64,000 nt of DNA from Jezberella montanilacus. GTDB lineage: Bacteria > Pseudomonadota > Gammaproteobacteria > Burkholderiales > Burkholderiaceae_B. Within the stretch, counting starts at the first letter, position 1; the number at the start of each line of letters is the position of its first letter. The stretch covers positions 62,001 to 126,000 of the forward strand of contig NZ_PVTV01000017.1 in NCBI RefSeq assembly GCF_003003055.1, given 5' to 3'. Made by a program: the position numbers and the translations under genes. Under the pieces are notes generated by a model. It ran no database searches and was not told where the DNA came from. It saw nothing but the letters and a program-made list of their open reading frames with translations. This document shows, piece after piece, positions 9,543 to 17,130 of this stretch.

Positions 9543-10709
9543 ATGAGGAAATTGTCATGGTCTTGGGCCTTGCTCGGTCCCCTGTGTCGTGTACGCGATC
9601 GCATGCATCGCTGCGTTTATGAGCAGAAAATTGCTTTTGTGGCAAAAATGTTTCGGCCCTACAGAGCTGATTACTACATATATCTCGCCGAAATGGTGGC
9701 GCTTAACGGCGGAGGCAAAACATTATTAAAGATTCTTGAATCAGATGGGTACCGTTATCGTCACCGAGGCGCGAGAGGCATTTTGACCGATTACTGGGCG
9801 AAACGCTTGAGCCTAGCCGCAGGTGATGTATACGCTACCTTTGAGCGCACGCTTCCACAGGAAGACATAATTGCGTTGCGTGCAGCACAGATCGCTGGTG
9901 GTGAATCGCTCAGTAAAGTGCTGAGTAGTTTGGGTCGTTGCGTTCGTATTCATGATGAAGCTCAACGTAGTTTCGTTCAAACGATCGCTGTTGGCATTGG
10001 TGCCTGGTTAGTCGCCTTAGCGTCGATGATGGCAATTCCTTTTTTCACGCACAATCGACTATTTTCAGCGTTCTCAATCATTCCTTCTGAGTTCTATGGC
10101 CCATGGACGATTCGCTTTGATCTGTTCGCTAAGCTTCTGCGAGACCAATGGTTGTTCGCGTTGCTTGCTGTCTGCTTTGGGTTCGGGGTGTTGACCTGGT
10201 CTGTAGGAAGTTACGTGGGGCGATTCCGAGGGGTTCTCGATCGATGGTTTGTCTGGCGACTGTATAGATTGCTTCACGCAATGCGATTCCTTTCCTTGCT
10301 TGCCGTATTGATTCAGCCTCAAGGAAGCGATCTGGCGCGTCTGCGTCAAGCAATTGTCGCAATGACAGGAAACAGTTCACCGTGGTTGGAGCATCACTTG
10401 CAGAATATGTTGTTAAGAATCGACGTTGGCGTAGCGTCGGTCCAAGCACTTGATACGGGTCTTATTGACGAGCAGACCTGGTGGTTTTTGTGTGACGTTG
10501 AGGAAATTGCAGGGCTGGATCAAGCGATCTTTCGCACTTCGGATCGCTTGGGAGATAAGGCACTGATCGAGTTTAAACAATGTGCGGTGCAAATGCGCTG
10601 GTCGTTATTGATCATCGCTGTAGCCATCGTGATGATCACTGCGCTCTGGCACTTTAAAGTTATCGATGAATTACGGCAATCGATGGCGATTGCCTATGCA
10701 TTCAATTAA
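9543..10709 (+). CDS. pilR: Type IVb pilus inner-membrane platform protein PilR (GspF/TadC family)
   Basis: 388 residues with T2SSF-like architecture: a cytoplasmic helical domain to ~155, a hydrophobic segment (TIAVGIGAWLVALASMMAIPFF), a second (WLFALLAVCFGFGVLTWSVG), a second helical repeat (FLSLLAVLIQPQG), and a C-terminal membrane helix (WSLLIIAVAIVMITALWHF). It serves as the polytopic base on which the ATPase acts. It begins 5 nt after the pilQ stop, and 13 nt separate it from the prepilin gene. Confidence 0.85.
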   Translation: MRKLSWSWALLGPLCRVRDRMHRCVYEQKIAFVAKMFRPYRADYYIYLAEMVALNGGGKTLLKILESDGYRYRHRGARGILTDYWAKRLSLAAGDVYATFERTLPQEDIIALRAAQIAGGESLSKVLSSLGRCVRIHDEAQRSFVQTIAVGIGAWLVALASMMAIPFFTHNRLFSAFSIIPSEFYGPWTIRFDLFAKLLRDQWLFALLAVCFGFGVLTWSVGSYVGRFRGVLDRWFVWRLYRLLHAMRFLSLLAVLIQPQGSDLARLRQAIVAMTGNSSPWLEHHLQNMLLRIDVGVASVQALDTGLIDEQTWWFLCDVEEIAGLDQAIFRTSDRLGDKALIEFKQCAVQMRWSLLIIAVAIVMITALWHFKVIDELRQSMAIAYAFN

Positions 10710-10722
10710 AGCGGGAGTACTC

Positions 10723-11367
10723 ATGCAGATCTATTACTCTAAATCCTCACTACGTGGCCAGCATCAGCTTTCCGCTAAAGAGAGTTATCAGGACGGTTTC
10801 TCTCTAATCGAGGTGTCCATCGTGACGGCAATTATTATGCTGATTGCAATTATCGGGATTCCAGCGATACAAGCTTATGTTATCGAAAATAAAGTACCAA
10901 GGGTAGCGGAGGAGATACAACGCTTCGTTGCCAGAATCAAGGCAAATACCCACGGCTTTGGATCAACTCCTTATGCGGGGATTCACAATGGGACGCTTGC
11001 CTCTGCTTTAAGGGGGTCGAGCGTGGTTTCTGTCTCAGGTGAAGGAGCCATGTCCAATATTGCACACGGGCTTGGCGGTCTGGGTACAAGTGGTCGCGGC
11101 GTCGTTCAAATCGAAGCACATAGCCTTGCGGGTGCTGGACGTGGCTCAGCATTTTCGATTACTTTTACTGATGTCAACGAGGCCGCTTGTCCAGCACTCG
11201 CTTCTATCTTGCAACGAATCGCAGAGAGTGTGACGATTTCTGGAAGAGCGGGTGCGGCACAGGTTAAAAACGCTACGCAATCACCGCCTCAGCCTTATAA
11301 CCCTATCTTGGCAGATGCTCAGTGCTCAAGCGGGGACAGCAATACTTTTCAGTTTGTTGTTCGTTGA
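10723..11367 (+). CDS. pilS: Type IVb major prepilin (PilS-like)
   Basis: 214 residues from ATG 10723, with GGGAG 6 nt upstream. A 25-residue leader ends in QDG, and the mature protein would start FSLIEVSIVTAIIMLIAII, with the conserved Glu at +5 and a ~22-residue hydrophobic helix. Long leaders are typical of type IVb pilins. Two C-terminal cysteines (in ACPALAS and AQCSSG) would form the D-region disulfide. Gly/Ser/Ala-rich centre (AHGLGGLGTSGRG). A prepilin peptidase must process it, but none is encoded in the window. Confidence 0.85.
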   Translation: MQIYYSKSSLRGQHQLSAKESYQDGFSLIEVSIVTAIIMLIAIIGIPAIQAYVIENKVPRVAEEIQRFVARIKANTHGFGSTPYAGIHNGTLASALRGSSVVSVSGEGAMSNIAHGLGGLGTSGRGVVQIEAHSLAGAGRGSAFSITFTDVNEAACPALASILQRIAESVTISGRAGAAQVKNATQSPPQPYNPILADAQCSSGDSNTFQFVVR

Positions 11368-11398
11368 TGGATCAAATTGCGGTTCTGGCGATAAACTG

Positions 11399-12262
11399 GT
11401 GAGACAGGGCAGCGTGCTTTGCCGGACGCAGCAAGGCTTTTTATTATTCGAACTCGTTGTCGTTATGATGATAGCGTCGTTGCTTGCGACGTGGGCTGCT
11501 TCACGCTGGGCCTCCGAAATTGATGATCACGCCGCTTCGTCTACGGGTGTCTGGCTGGCCCGTGTGGGGGATGCTGTTAGGCAAGAGCTGAAAGTCCGGG
11601 CGAACGCCTGGCAGGAAGTCACCCTGACTCAATCATCGAGATTTGATAGCGATCGCTCTGATCGCGTTGAAACGTTGAGTGTCAGAGACCTGATCACCGC
11701 AGGTCATTTACCTGAGGGGTTTTTGACACAACCTTCATTGCGCTATGAGTTAACAGTGCACGTCCGACAGCGCATACAAACCTCGTGCTTCAGGTTGTTA
11801 TGTGGTTTAGAAGCGCTGATTCTATTGCGTCCAAGCGCGTCCGAATTTGAGCATGCACAAGACAGTAATAGGCTGGGGAAAATTCTGACAACACTATCGG
11901 GAACGGGGTTGGTCGTTCATCCGCTCAATGTAGAAAGACTGAAAGGACCACAGCTTGACTTAGCCAACCCACCCTGGGGTGCGATTGAGCTGTTGCCAGC
12001 TGGAACGATCGGGATGCATGTGTCTAACCCAGTCCTGTTGAAGCCACGCGATAGATTTGGTGGCGTGTACGTATCCCCTCACGGCGGAGACTGCAAGAGC
12101 TGGGGTTTGGCCGAGCGCTACCTGAATCCGCTGACAGGGAATTGCACTTGTCCTGAAGGCTATGTGCCCAGACAGTTAGCAGAATGGCGAATTGACCCAC
12201 CTCACGAGCATTCTTTTCAGGCGACAGGGGTACGATCCTATATTTGTGTTGCTCCCCTATAA
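11399..12262 (+). CDS. Prepilin-like protein with Cys-rich C-terminus (putative minor pilin / tip adhesin, PilV-like position)
   Basis: The frame is open from 11252, but a sensible prepilin starts at GTG 11399 (about 287 residues) or GTG 11414; neither has a strong ribosome site. The leader ends RTQQG, then FLLFELVVVMMIASLLATW, with Glu at +5. A 220-residue domain follows, ending in a cysteine cluster (GDCKSWG, GNCTCPEGYVP, YICVAPL). The final 'C.C..GY...YiCv' layout is reminiscent of the C-termini of tip adhesins such as PilV. It is the last gene of the pilus operon. Function is inferred from position and the class III-like signal only. Confidence 0.6.
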   Translation: MRQGSVLCRTQQGFLLFELVVVMMIASLLATWAASRWASEIDDHAASSTGVWLARVGDAVRQELKVRANAWQEVTLTQSSRFDSDRSDRVETLSVRDLITAGHLPEGFLTQPSLRYELTVHVRQRIQTSCFRLLCGLEALILLRPSASEFEHAQDSNRLGKILTTLSGTGLVVHPLNVERLKGPQLDLANPPWGAIELLPAGTIGMHVSNPVLLKPRDRFGGVYVSPHGGDCKSWGLAERYLNPLTGNCTCPEGYVPRQLAEWRIDPPHEHSFQATGVRSYICVAPL

Positions 12263-12282
12263 TCTGGGGTTTATTCAATCCG

Positions 12283-12326
12283 GCAGTGCGCGTTGCACTG
12301 CAGATTGCACCTAACAGTGTTGCACC
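12283..12326 (+). promoter_or_regulatory. alaS leader: hairpin plus three TTGCAC repeats
   Basis: GCAGTGC (12283-12289) and GCACTGC (12295-12301) form a 7-bp hairpin with a 5-nt loop. TTGCAC occurs at 12293, 12305 and 12320, the last ending one base before the alaS ATG. No Shine-Dalgarno is visible. E. coli AlaRS represses its own gene by binding DNA near its promoter; whether these repeats serve that role here is a guess. Confidence 0.35.
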
Positions 12327-14972
12327 ATGAAAACCGCCGAAATTCGAAAGAAGTTTCTAGAGTATTTCCAATCTAACGGACACACGGTTGTCGCGTCGTC
12401 GTCGCTTGTGCCGGGTAACGATCCCACTTTACTATTTACCAACTCGGGCATGGTGCAATTTAAGGATGTCTTTACGGGTAAAGACATGCGGCCTTATACC
12501 CGAGCAACTTCGTCGCAACGAAGCGTCCGAGCGGGCGGTAAACACAACGATCTGGAAAATGTAGGCTATACCGCCAGGCACCACACATTCTTCGAAATGC
12601 TGGGTAACTTTAGTTTCGGTGACTATTTCAAGCATGACGCTATTAGGTTCGCGTGGACTTTACTGACTGAGGTTTACGGCCTACCCAAGGATAAGCTCTG
12701 GGTAACGGTTTATCAGGAAGACGATGAGGCCTTTGGTATCTGGCGTGATGTGATGGGTGTGCCAGTCGAGAGAATCATTCGGATTGGTGATAACAAAGGT
12801 GCCCGCTATGCATCAGACAATTTCTGGCAAATGGCTGATACGGGTCCTTGCGGTCCGTGCACTGAGATTTTTTATGACCATGGTGAGGGTATTTGGGGTG
12901 GGCCACCTGGCTCGCCAGAAGAAGATGGTGATCGGTATATTGAGATCTGGAACCTCGTTTTCATGCAGTTTGAGCGCGATGTCGCTGGCAATCTGACGCC
13001 ACTGCCGAAGCCGTGTGTTGATACGGGGATGGGCTTAGAGCGCATTGCGGCCGTGTTACAGCATGTGCATTCAAACTACGAAATTGATTTGTTTCAGGGG
13101 CTCATTGCAGGTGCCGCTCGTGAAACAAACTGTACCGACTTGCAAAATAACTCATTAAAAGTCATTGCGGATCACATACGAGCTTGCAGCTTTTTAATCG
13201 TCGACGGTGTCATACCAAGTAATGAAGGGCGAGGGTATGTCCTGCGACGCATTATTCGTCGCGCTCTGCGTCACGGCTATCAGCTCGGTCAGACCAAGCC
13301 CTTTTTCTATTTGCTTGTTAAGGATCTCGTTAATGAGATGGGCGCGGCGTATCCAGAGCTTGCAAAGGCCCAGTCCAGGGTGGAGCAAGTGTTACGCCAG
13401 GAGGAAGAGCGTTTTGTTGAAACCCTCGAGCATGGGATGAAATTGCTGGAAACGGCGTTAAGTGAAATTGCACTCACCGACCCAGCCCCCTCGGCTGGTA
13501 CTGCTCCGATTCTTTCCGGGACCACGTTGTTTACGCTTTACGACACCTACGGATTCCCCGTAGATTTGACAGCCGATATTTGTCGCGAGCGTCATGTTGA
13601 AGTGGATATCGATGGCTACGAACGAGCCATGACCCGTCAACGTGAGCAAGCAAAGGCGTCTGGTAAGTTCAAAATGGCAGAGGGCTTGACTTACAGCGGC
13701 ACACAAACTCAATTCGAAGGCTATGAGCACTTGGAGTGCGTTGCAACGGTGCTCGCGCTTTATGTCGAGGGCAGTCAAGTAGATCAAGTCACGTCCGGCC
13801 AACAGGCAATTGTCGTGCTGGATAAAACTCCGTTTTATGCAGAATCAGGCGGTCAAGCCGGTGACGCTGGTGTTCTGCAATCGACTTCAGCATTATTCGT
13901 GGTCTTGGATACGCAAAAAATCCAGCCAGCTGTGTTTGGGCATCATGGCCAAGTAAGCCAGGGTAGTTTGAAAGTGGGTGACAAGGTGACTGCGGAGGTG
14001 GATGCGCTCAAGCGAAGCAAGACAATCAGGAATCACTCGGCCACTCACTTAATGCATAAAGCATTGAGAGAAGTGCTCGGACCTCACGTACAACAACGAG
14101 GCTCACTGGTTGACGCAGATAAAACAAGATTCGATTTTGCTCACGATGCACCTGTCTCTGCCGCAGATATCGAGAAAGTTGAGCAGATTGTCAATGCCGA
14201 GATTCTGACCAATCAAGCCACCGTCGCAGAAGTGATGGCCTACGACGACGCCGTAAAAGGTGGTGCAATGGCCTTATTTGGTGAGAAGTACGGTGATACA
14301 GTGCGTGTGTTGGATATCGGCTTTTCTCGTGAGTTGTGCGGTGGCACTCATGTGAAGCGAACAGGTGATATTGGTTTATTCAAGATAACTGCAGAGTCTG
14401 GCGTTGCTGCTGGTGTACGTCGAATAGAGGCTATCACAGGCGACAACGCTCTGACTTGGGTTCAGCGACTGAATGCAACAGTTGTCAAGGCCGCGTTGGC
14501 CTTGAAGACACAGCCAGCCGACTTGTCAGACCGGATTATCCTGGTGCAAGATCAAATTAAAAGTCTTGAGCGGGAACTCGATCAAGCACGATCCAAGCTT
14601 GCCTCAAACGCGGGTAATGCGCTGTCAGATCAAGCGATTAACATCGGCGGTGTGTTGGTGCTAGCCCAAGAAGTACAAGGCGTTGATCCCAAAGAATTGC
14701 GAGGGATGGTTGATCAACTGAAAGCCAAGTTGGGCTCAGCAGTCGTTTTGTTAGCAGCGCGGTCTGCCGAGGGAAAAATCAGTGTCGTGGCAGGTGTGAC
14801 CAGCGATTTGACCAGTAAGTTCAAGGCAGGTGACTTGGTGGCTGATGTATCGGTTCAGTTGGGTGGCAAAGGTGGTGGTCGCCCTGACATGGCCATGGGT
14901 GGCGGCACCAACCTTGAAGCCCTGCCTCAGGCAATAACAGGTGTTAAGGCTTGGGTTGAGAGTCGGATTTAA
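12327..14972 (+). CDS. alaS: Alanine--tRNA ligase
   Basis: 881 residues, full length for bacterial AlaRS. Order: class II catalytic core at the N-terminus ([23 protein letters not shown], motif 2 with [16 protein letters not shown]), the editing domain with zinc motifs HSATHLMH (near 571) and CGGTH (near 671), and the C-Ala domain ending RPDMAMGGG. It charges tRNA-Ala and hydrolyses mischarged Ser/Gly. It has an unusual leader with repeats and no evident ribosome site. A TusA-like gene follows after 16 nt. Confidence 0.98.
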   Translation: MKTAEIRKKFLEYFQSNGHTVVASSSLVPGNDPTLLFTNSGMVQFKDVFTGKDMRPYTRATSSQRSVRAGGKHNDLENVGYTARHHTFFEMLGNFSFGDYFKHDAIRFAWTLLTEVYGLPKDKLWVTVYQEDDEAFGIWRDVMGVPVERIIRIGDNKGARYASDNFWQMADTGPCGPCTEIFYDHGEGIWGGPPGSPEEDGDRYIEIWNLVFMQFERDVAGNLTPLPKPCVDTGMGLERIAAVLQHVHSNYEIDLFQGLIAGAARETNCTDLQNNSLKVIADHIRACSFLIVDGVIPSNEGRGYVLRRIIRRALRHGYQLGQTKPFFYLLVKDLVNEMGAAYPELAKAQSRVEQVLRQEEERFVETLEHGMKLLETALSEIALTDPAPSAGTAPILSGTTLFTLYDTYGFPVDLTADICRERHVEVDIDGYERAMTRQREQAKASGKFKMAEGLTYSGTQTQFEGYEHLECVATVLALYVEGSQVDQVTSGQQAIVVLDKTPFYAESGGQAGDAGVLQSTSALFVVLDTQKIQPAVFGHHGQVSQGSLKVGDKVTAEVDALKRSKTIRNHSATHLMHKALREVLGPHVQQRGSLVDADKTRFDFAHDAPVSAADIEKVEQIVNAEILTNQATVAEVMAYDDAVKGGAMALFGEKYGDTVRVLDIGFSRELCGGTHVKRTGDIGLFKITAESGVAAGVRRIEAITGDNALTWVQRLNATVVKAALALKTQPADLSDRIILVQDQIKSLERELDQARSKLASNAGNALSDQAINIGGVLVLAQEVQGVDPKELRGMVDQLKAKLGSAVVLLAARSAEGKISVVAGVTSDLTSKFKAGDLVADVSVQLGGKGGGRPDMAMGGGTNLEALPQAITGVKAWVESRI

Positions 14973-14988
14973 TAGTGAATAAAACTCA

Positions 14989-15240
14989 ATGACACAGACT
15001 GAGCAAACGTCCCCGGAGTTTCAGCACCTTGTGGATGCAAAGGGGCTAGCATGCCCATTACCAATACTGAAAGCTAAAAAAGCGTTAGCATTGATGACGA
15101 GCGGGGAAGTCCTTCAGGTGATGACCACTGATAAGGGTGCGGTCAGAGATTTTCAGGCCTTTGCAAAGCAGACAGGCAACGATTTGATCTTCCAAGTCGA
15201 TCAAATAAGCCATTATGAGCACTATTTGAAGCGACGTTAG
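14989..15240 (+). CDS. TusA/SirA-family sulfur carrier protein
   Basis: 83 residues with the family signature DAKGLACPLPILKAKKAL, in which the Cys of CPLP carries a persulfide. Homologues relay sulfur in tRNA thiolation or in sulfur oxidation. The gene lies 16 nt after alaS and is probably cotranscribed. The specific role cannot be told from sequence; E. coli TusA is of similar length (81). Confidence 0.85.
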   Translation: MTQTEQTSPEFQHLVDAKGLACPLPILKAKKALALMTSGEVLQVMTTDKGAVRDFQAFAKQTGNDLIFQVDQISHYEHYLKRR

Positions 15241-15261
15241 TTGTGCGTGCGATGTATTTTC

Positions 15262-15289
15262 TTGAAGAATCGCTAAAAAGTGCTATACT
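15262..15289 (+). promoter_or_regulatory. Candidate sigma-70 promoter of the rpsP operon
   Basis: TTGAAG at 15262-15267 and TATACT at 15284-15289 with a 16-nt spacer, upstream of rpsP. It would give a 5' leader of roughly 135 nt, long enough for leader-based control. Confidence 0.6.
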
Positions 15290-15430
15290 CGCAGGCTTTG
15301 TTGCATCTTTTAGTCGCACGTCTTTTGTTGTGTAAATTTTGGCTTCGGTGATTAAAGCGCTGTTGCTGGATCGTGGCAAAAAAGTCACTAAACGATACAT
15401 TCACTCATAAATTTTATAGAGGGATTACCT

Positions 15431-15691
15431 ATGGTGGTGATTCGTATGGCCCGCGGCGGGTCGAAAAAACGTCCTTTTTATAACCTCGTTGCAACCGATT
15501 CGCGTAATCGTCGCGATGGTCGTTTCATTGAGCGTGTTGGTTTTTATAACCCCGTTGCCAATGCAAACGAAGAGCGTCTGCGTATCGCGCTTGATCGCGT
15601 TGGTTACTGGACGACTAACGGTGCGCAATTATCGCCCGCCGTTGCTCGGTTGGTAAAAGACTACTCGGCTAAAGTCGCAACAGCGGCTTAA
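15431..15691 (+). CDS. rpsP: 30S ribosomal protein S16
   Basis: 86 residues: [20 protein letters not shown] at the start and the conserved [15 protein letters not shown]16 binds early to 16S rRNA in the 5' domain. ATG 15431 is preceded by GAGGGAT. It is the first gene of rpsP-rimM-trmD. Confidence 0.97.
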   Translation: MVVIRMARGGSKKRPFYNLVATDSRNRRDGRFIERVGFYNPVANANEERLRIALDRVGYWTTNGAQLSPAVARLVKDYSAKVATAA

Positions 15692-16330
15692 TTGAATCAG
15701 GCAAGGGCTATGCCTGAGCAGGGCGCATCAACTGCGCCAAGCGATCTGGTCGAGCTGGGTCGTATTGTTTCTGGTTATGGCGTGCGCGGTTGGGTAAAAA
15801 TCCAGCCTCATTCTTCGCAATCTGACGTTTTACGCAAAGCCAATAGTTGGTGGTTGCGCAGACCTGTTGCCCCTGCAAAACGTTCTGCTACGACTGGCTC
15901 GAATGATCTGCTGCCAGCCGTTCAATACAAAGTCGTAACATCTCGAACGCAAGGGGCTACAGTCGTTGCCCAGCTAGGTTCCGTCGATGATCGCGACCAG
16001 GCAGAGTCCTTGGTCGGTTGTACTGTCCATGTTTCAAAGGCACTGTTCCCGCCTGCAACGGGTGACGAATACTATTGGGTTGACCTTGAGTCATGTTTTG
16101 TCTACGAGACTGGCACGCAAGCGCTGATAGGCGTTGTGTCTGAAGTGCTTGATAATGGTGCGCACGCAATTCTTCGCGTCCAGAGATTAATTGCGCTCGA
16201 CCCTCAAGAGCCACTTCTAGACGAAAAAGGTAAAGTGTCAGAGATTCTGGTGCCCTTTGTTGAAGCCTACGTGCAGCACGTGGATATTCAGGCAAAGAAA
16301 ATTGATACTGACTGGCCACTGGATTTTTGA
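15692..16330 (+). CDS. rimM: 16S rRNA processing / maturation factor RimM
   Basis: Helps assemble the 30S head around S19. N-terminal RimM beta-barrel with LGRIVSGYGVRGWVKIQPHS, and a PRC-barrel C-terminal domain (EYYWVDLESCFVYE ... EILVPFVEAYV). The start is either TTG 15692, directly abutting the rpsP stop, or ATG 15710; both precede the conserved core and neither has a convincing ribosome site. The protein is slightly longer than E. coli RimM because of an insert around RRPVAPAKRSATTGSNDL. Confidence 0.95.
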   Translation: MNQARAMPEQGASTAPSDLVELGRIVSGYGVRGWVKIQPHSSQSDVLRKANSWWLRRPVAPAKRSATTGSNDLLPAVQYKVVTSRTQGATVVAQLGSVDDRDQAESLVGCTVHVSKALFPPATGDEYYWVDLESCFVYETGTQALIGVVSEVLDNGAHAILRVQRLIALDPQEPLLDEKGKVSEILVPFVEAYVQHVDIQAKKIDTDWPLDF

Positions 16331-16360
16331 AATTCTAGATTAATCAAGAGATGCCTTGCC

Positions 16361-17107
16361 ATGCGCATTGATGTCATCACTTTGTTTCCTGATGTGTTTG
16401 CCGGTGTCCGCGATTATGGTGTGACTGGCCGAGCCCATGCACAGGGTATTTGGTCTTTGCATTCTCACAACCCAAGAACCTATTGCCAAGATGTCCATCG
16501 AACGGTCGATGATCGCCCTTATGGTGGCGGACCAGGTATGGTGATGATGGCAGAGCCACTCATCAGAACCTTAAATGCAATTAACCAAGAGCGAGCCCAA
16601 TCGCCAGTTATTTTGCTATCACCCACGGGCAAACAGTTTGGTCAGACTGCAGCAGCGCGCCTGGCTGCATCAAAGGGCGTCATTTTCGTCTGTGGACGCT
16701 ATGAAGGCGTTGATCAGCGCTTTATTGATCAGTACGTTGATGAACAATGGTCTCTCGGGGATTTCGTCATGTCAGGTGGCGAGATTGCAGCGATGGCCAT
16801 GATTGATGCGGCCGTGCGCCTCATGCCTGGTGTTCTGAATGACGGTAATTCTTCGTTGCAGGACTCGTTTCAACCATCAATCTCAGGTTTGCTGGATAGC
16901 CCTCATTACACACGACCCGAGACGCTCGGTGACAGTAAAGTACCTGAGGTATTAACCTCGGGCAATCACGCAAAAATAGCCCGATGGCGCAGAGAGCAGT
17001 CCTTGGCCCTTACAGCTAAAATCAGACCCGATCTGATTACAGCCGCACGAGCCAGAGGAGACCTATCCCCACAGGATGAGGTGTTCCTCGAGTCCCTGAC
17101 CCACTAG
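16361..17107 (+). CDS. trmD: tRNA (guanine-N1-)-methyltransferase (m1G37)
   Basis: 248 residues with the SPOUT trefoil-knot motifs: [49 protein letters not shown] and [15 protein letters not shown]. It methylates G37 next to the anticodon and prevents +1 frameshifting. The stop is followed by only 23 nt before the converging valS gene; rplS, its usual downstream partner, is not here. Confidence 0.97.
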   Translation: MRIDVITLFPDVFAGVRDYGVTGRAHAQGIWSLHSHNPRTYCQDVHRTVDDRPYGGGPGMVMMAEPLIRTLNAINQERAQSPVILLSPTGKQFGQTAAARLAASKGVIFVCGRYEGVDQRFIDQYVDEQWSLGDFVMSGGEIAAMAMIDAAVRLMPGVLNDGNSSLQDSFQPSISGLLDSPHYTRPETLGDSKVPEVLTSGNHAKIARWRREQSLALTAKIRPDLITAARARGDLSPQDEVFLESLTH

Positions 17108-17130
17108 ACGCTGATTTGGCAGATCATCAC

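Noticed and set aside
12258-12263. Perfect TATAAT upstream of alaS
   Set aside because: No acceptable -35 box at 16-18 nt; may act as a weak promoter but cannot be supported.
11300-12330. Shufflon (invertible segments) at the end of the putative tip-adhesin gene
   Set aside because: No repeated recombination sites or partial C-terminal segments follow the gene; alaS begins 64 nt later.
15252-15335. A 27-codon open frame starting at ATG 15252
   Set aside because: It overlaps the rpsP promoter, has no ribosome site and no family resemblance.
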